This document shows positions 61,546 to 64,000 of a stretch of DNA of 64,000 bases, piece after piece. The first letter of the stretch is position 1; each line of letters begins with the position of its first letter. Source of the stretch: Streptomyces cyaneochromogenes (lineage in GTDB: Bacteria > Actinomycetota > Actinomycetes > Streptomycetales > Streptomycetaceae); assembly GCF_003963535.1 (NCBI RefSeq), contig NZ_CP034539.1:1178001-1242000 (forward strand). The letters run 5' to 3'. The notes beneath the pieces were generated by a model. The model saw only the letters and a list, made by a program, of their open reading frames with translations. It ran no database searches and was not told where the DNA came from. The position numbers and the translations under genes were made by a program.

Positions 61546-62057
61546 GCGGGCCCGAGCGCCGCTACCGCTATGTGGGCCCGGCCGAGCTGACCGCGCTGGT
61601 CCGGCCGGAGGCAGAGGGCCGGATCGTCGGGTCGGCCGCCGACCTGGACGATTGGCTGGCGCGGTGTGCGCGCGCCGAGCGAGCCGAACCGTTCACGTAC
61701 GTCGTCGGCACGGACGGCCGGCTGCGGCTCGCCGCCCGGCGGAGCGAACATGTGGTGTGCGCCGGGGGCCGGGACGTCCTGGCCGCCGGTGAGGTGCGTT
61801 TCGAGCACGGCTCGGGGTGCTGGACGGCCGTGGAGATCAGCAACCAGTCCACCGGCTACTGCCCCGACCTCGACTCGTGGCCCGCGGTCGCCCGCGCCCT
61901 GGACGGGGCCGGTGTCGGCCGTCCCGGCGGGTTCACGCACGCGGTGGTGTTCCGGCGCTGCGAGGAGTGCGGGGAACGCGCCATCGTGCGCGAGGGCTAC
62001 TTCGTCTGTGTGTTCTGCGGCGGCGATCTTCCCGCGCGGTGGAACGTGGCGCCGTAA
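61533..62057 (+). CDS. Hypothetical protein with C-terminal zinc ribbon
   Basis: 174 residues from ATG 61533; GTG 61542 overlaps the PAP2 stop as GTGA and is a good alternative. Mixed alpha/beta N-terminal part (RYRYVGPAELTALVRPEAEG, LRLAARRSEHVVCAGGRDVL, YCPDLDSWPAVARALDGAGV), then a zinc ribbon with two CxxC pairs (RRCEECGERAIVREGYFVCV, then FCGGDLP). It is soluble. No family is recognised. It is coupled to PAP2 and 10 nt before the HAD gene, so the three form an operon. Confidence 0.75.
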   Translation: MAGVSGPERRYRYVGPAELTALVRPEAEGRIVGSAADLDDWLARCARAERAEPFTYVVGTDGRLRLAARRSEHVVCAGGRDVLAAGEVRFEHGSGCWTAVEISNQSTGYCPDLDSWPAVARALDGAGVGRPGGFTHAVVFRRCEECGERAIVREGYFVCVFCGGDLPARWNVAP

Positions 62058-62067
62058 GATCCGCAGC

Positions 62068-62799
62068 ATGACCGCAGTCCTGTTCGATTTCTCCGGAACC
62101 CTCTTCCGTGTCGAGTCCACCGAGTCCTGGCTGCGCGGAGCGCTCGCCGAGGCCGGGGTGGAGCTCGGCGAGACCGAACTGGCCGAGACCGCGCAGGCGC
62201 TGGAGGCGATGGGGGCACTGGCGGGCGGGATCGATCCCTCGTGGCTGCCCGAGGACGTGGCGAGTGTCTGGGGGGTGCGGGACAAGAGCGCGGAGCTGCA
62301 CCGGGCCGCCTACACCGGGCTGTCCCGGCAGGTACAGCTCCCCGACGACCGGCTGCACGACATCCTCTACGACCGCCACATGGCGCCGGCCGCGTGGGTG
62401 CCGTACCCCGACTCCGCCGAGGTGCTGGGGACGCTGCGTGAGCGCGGCGTCGGCGTGGGAGTGGTCAGCAACGTCGGCTGGGACATCCGTCCGGTGTTCC
62501 GGGAGCACGGTCTCGATCCGTACGTGGACACCTACGTGCTGTCGTACGAGCACGGCGTCCAGAAGCCCGACCCCCGGCTGTTCGCGGTCGCCTGCGCGGC
62601 CCTCGACGCCGATCCGCGGGACGTCGTCATGGTCGGCGACAACCGGCGGGCGGACGGCGGTGCGGCGGCCCTGGGCTGTGCGGTGCACTTCGTGGACCAT
62701 CTGCCGGCGGCGCAGCGTCCGGACGGGCTGCGGCCGGTGCTGGATCTCGTGGGCACCGCCCCGCGGTCGAACGACTCCGGGCCTCGGACGGGCAAGTAG
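62068..62799 (+). CDS. HAD superfamily hydrolase, DxS variant
   Basis: 243 residues. Motif I is LFDFSGTLF: nucleophile Asp7 is followed by Ser9 where most HAD phosphatases have the second Asp. Motif II Ser in VGVVSNVGWD, Lys in GVQKPDPRLF, motif IV VMVGDNRRADGGAA. The loss of the general acid changes expected chemistry and could mean dehalogenase-like, slow or non-catalytic activity. It is last in the PAP2 operon and followed by a hairpin. Confidence 0.9.
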   Translation: MTAVLFDFSGTLFRVESTESWLRGALAEAGVELGETELAETAQALEAMGALAGGIDPSWLPEDVASVWGVRDKSAELHRAAYTGLSRQVQLPDDRLHDILYDRHMAPAAWVPYPDSAEVLGTLRERGVGVGVVSNVGWDIRPVFREHGLDPYVDTYVLSYEHGVQKPDPRLFAVACAALDADPRDVVMVGDNRRADGGAAALGCAVHFVDHLPAAQRPDGLRPVLDLVGTAPRSNDSGPRTGK

Positions 62800-62826
62800 C
62801 CCCCGGCCACCTCACCTGACGCTCGC

Positions 62827-62861
62827 CTGCCTCGGACGATCCCCCGCGTCGCCCGAGGCAG
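62827..62861 (+). terminator. Hairpin terminator after the HAD gene
   Basis: CTGCCTCGG (62827-62835) and CCGAGGCAG (62853-62861), a perfect 9-bp stem with a 17-nt loop, 27 nt past the stop. Confidence 0.65.
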
Positions 62862-62909
62862 ACGGCAACCCCGACCAGGCCGTATCGGGGCCGGGCCGGA
62901 AGTGCTGAG

Positions 62910-62934
62910 TATAGTTGGCTGGCAGCCAGTCAAC
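62910..62934 (+). promoter_or_regulatory. Promoter -10 box with overlapping TetR operator
   Basis: TATAGT at 62910-62915 fits a -10 box. The inverted repeat GTTGGCTGG (62914-62922), CAG, CCAGTCAAC (62926-62934), one mismatch in 9 bp, overlaps its last two bases. It lies 15 nt before the TetR start, typical of autorepression. Confidence 0.65.
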
Positions 62935-62948
62935 GCAGGAGTTACAGC

Positions 62949-63602
62949 ATGTCCCCGCGCAGCGCCTCGGTCAATGAAGAGCTGCGGCGGCGATCCCGGG
63001 AGCGGCTTCTGCAGGCGGCCGTCGAGCTGGTCGGCGAGCGGGGGTACGACGCCACGACGCTGGGCGACATCGCGGACCGGGCGGGCTCGGCGCGCGGTCT
63101 GGTGTCGTACTACTTCCCCGGCAAACGCCAGCTGGTGCAGTCCGCCGTGCACCGGCTGATGCACCGCACGCTGGAGGAGGCGCTGGAGCGCGAGCCGCGC
63201 AGCGAGGACGGCCGCGAGCGGATGGCCCGGGCCATCGACGCGATCCTGGGCCTGGCCCGGGACCGGCCCGTGCTGATGCGCCAGCACATGGCGGGGATCC
63301 TGCTGGGCGAGGGCTTCGTCCAGTGCCCGGAGCAGCGGCGTCTGGCCGAGCTGCTGCGGGAGACCTGCGTACGGCACGGCTCGAAGGACGTCGACGCCGA
63401 CTACCCGATGCTGCGCGCCCTGCTCATGGGGGCCGTCTACGCGGCGCTGGTCCCCGGCGTGCCGATGCCGGTGCCGGTGCTGCGGGCCGAGCTGTTCGCG
63501 CGCTACCGGCTGGACTGGTCGATGGGGGTCCCGCCGGACTCGGAGGCCGAGCCCGGCGGGACGGGCGACACGGATCTGTCACGGTTCTTCGCTACCGGGT
63601 AG
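62949..63602 (+). CDS. TetR family regulator
   Basis: 217 residues. Helix-turn-helix at about 15-60: RRRSRERLLQAAVELVGERG, YDATTLGDIADRAGSARGLV, SYYFPGKRQLVQSAVHRLMH. The ligand domain is less conserved (MARAIDAILGLARDRPVLMR). The promoter overlaps a palindrome that fits self-repression. It is convergent with the LVIVD gene, and no divergent target gene is next to it, so its other targets are elsewhere. Confidence 0.93.
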   Translation: MSPRSASVNEELRRRSRERLLQAAVELVGERGYDATTLGDIADRAGSARGLVSYYFPGKRQLVQSAVHRLMHRTLEEALEREPRSEDGRERMARAIDAILGLARDRPVLMRQHMAGILLGEGFVQCPEQRRLAELLRETCVRHGSKDVDADYPMLRALLMGAVYAALVPGVPMPVPVLRAELFARYRLDWSMGVPPDSEAEPGGTGDTDLSRFFATG

Positions 63603-63632
63603 GCACCGCAGGCCACCCGGCCGCCCGGACGG

Positions 63633-64000
63633 TCAGTCGAAGTAGTCCGGCTGCGTCTGGACGTTGAGTTCGCGCAGCTTGACCCAGCGGGCCGGGTCCG
63701 TGCGCCGGTCGTCGATCTTCAGGACGTCGAAGCCCCGGGCCATCTCGTTCGAGTAGATGTAGCCGTTGTAGTAGTACGCCGACCACGAACCGCCCGACCG
63801 CAGCGTGTCGGTGCTGATCGGACCACGGTCGAAGTACGCGATCTCCTTCGGGCGGGCCGAGTCGGTGAAGTCCCAGACGGAGACGCCGCCCTGGTACCAG
63901 GCCTGGACCATGAGGTCCTTGCCCTTGACCGGGATCAGCGAGCCGTTGTGGGCCACGCAGTTCTCGGTGTCCGCCTGGTGCCGGGGGATCTTGAAGTAGC
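63633..64000 (-). CDS. LVIVD repeat-containing protein, 5' end beyond window
   Basis: About 122 C-terminal residues are visible, reading in from the right edge. VAHNGSLIPVKGKDLMVQAW, YQGGVSVWDFTDSARPKEIA, YYYNGYIYSNEMARGFDVLK and LNVQTQPDYFD follow the LVIVD beta-propeller pattern of large secreted Streptomyces proteins. The signal peptide and most propeller blades lie outside. The function is unknown; extracellular location is inferred from the family. Confidence 0.85.
   Translation of the reverse strand, partial: YFKIPRHQADTENCVAHNGSLIPVKGKDLMVQAWYQGGVSVWDFTDSARPKEIAYFDRGPISTDTLRSGGSWSAYYYNGYIYSNEMARGFDVLKIDDRRTDPARWVKLRELNVQTQPDYFD

Overview
The window reads as a piece of a Streptomyces chromosome. 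It has very high GC with extreme third-position bias, frequent GTG/TTG starts and a mycothiol-dependent enzyme. The family set is typical of the genus: DUF6332, DUF6421, DUF6986, LAL-type LuxR regulators, monomeric isocitrate dehydrogenase and many MarR/TetR regulators beside exporters. I see no rRNA, tRNA, CRISPR array, insertion sequence or prophage. Genes are mostly monocistronic or in operons of two to four with 4-nt overlaps. Strong GC hairpins separate several units. The left end cuts a mechanosensitive channel gene and the right end cuts an LVIVD-repeat protein gene.

Layout. 1-7.5 kb: MscS channel end, secreted M1 aminopeptidase divergent from monomeric NADP isocitrate dehydrogenase, a frameshifted winged-helix gene, DUF5713, and N-formylglutamate amidohydrolase. 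7.5-15.9 kb: a proteolysis and signalling island. It holds an operon of cytosolic subtilase, sigma-70-family factor and a small Ig-like/carboxypeptidase-regulatory-like protein, a divergent TPR-CHAT (caspase-like) protease, a large LAL-type LuxR ATPase regulator, and a metzincin without a signal peptide. 16-25 kb: two MFS exporters (one with a divergent MarR and a striking palindromic operator), VOC and maleylpyruvate-isomerase-like enzymes, a two-component system, a scar made of two truncated genes (MMPL and BTAD), and a TetR/DUF385 pair. 25-31.5 kb: FAD reductase, M20 peptidase, kinase-like protein, P-loop-NUDIX fusion, small secreted repeat protein, TIGR01777 epimerase.

31.7-36.2 kb is a sugar region: secreted GH27 alpha-galactosidase, ROK sugar kinase, and a divergent LacI regulator with an operator between the last two. 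36-44.4 kb: GGCT-like protein, transmembrane Ser/Thr kinase, DUF6986 aldolase-like protein behind an IclR-type palindrome, Tat-exported endonuclease/phosphatase, etfBA and a flavin reductase. 44.5-52 kb: thioredoxin/DUF4395 divergent pair, PlsC acyltransferase, B3/4 and transglutaminase-like genes, a DUF6421-SDR-threonine aldolase operon, and GDPD. 52-64 kb: GNAT and VOC genes, a large clan-A-like glycoside hydrolase with C-terminal carbohydrate-binding modules, a FUSC exporter with MarR, DUF5134, PAP2, a zinc-ribbon hypothetical, HAD hydrolase and an autoregulated-looking TetR.

The most interesting unit is 7.5-12.8 kb. Two intracellular proteases with intact catalytic residues (subtilase D/H/S; CHAT His/Cys) are packed with a sigma factor and a translationally coupled small partner. 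This resembles in logic, not in homology that I can show, a protease-triggered sigma-factor release switch. Decayed genes (frameshifted winged-helix gene, MBL-fold remnant, MMPL/BTAD scar, degraded ORF before PAP2) show active gene loss in the region.
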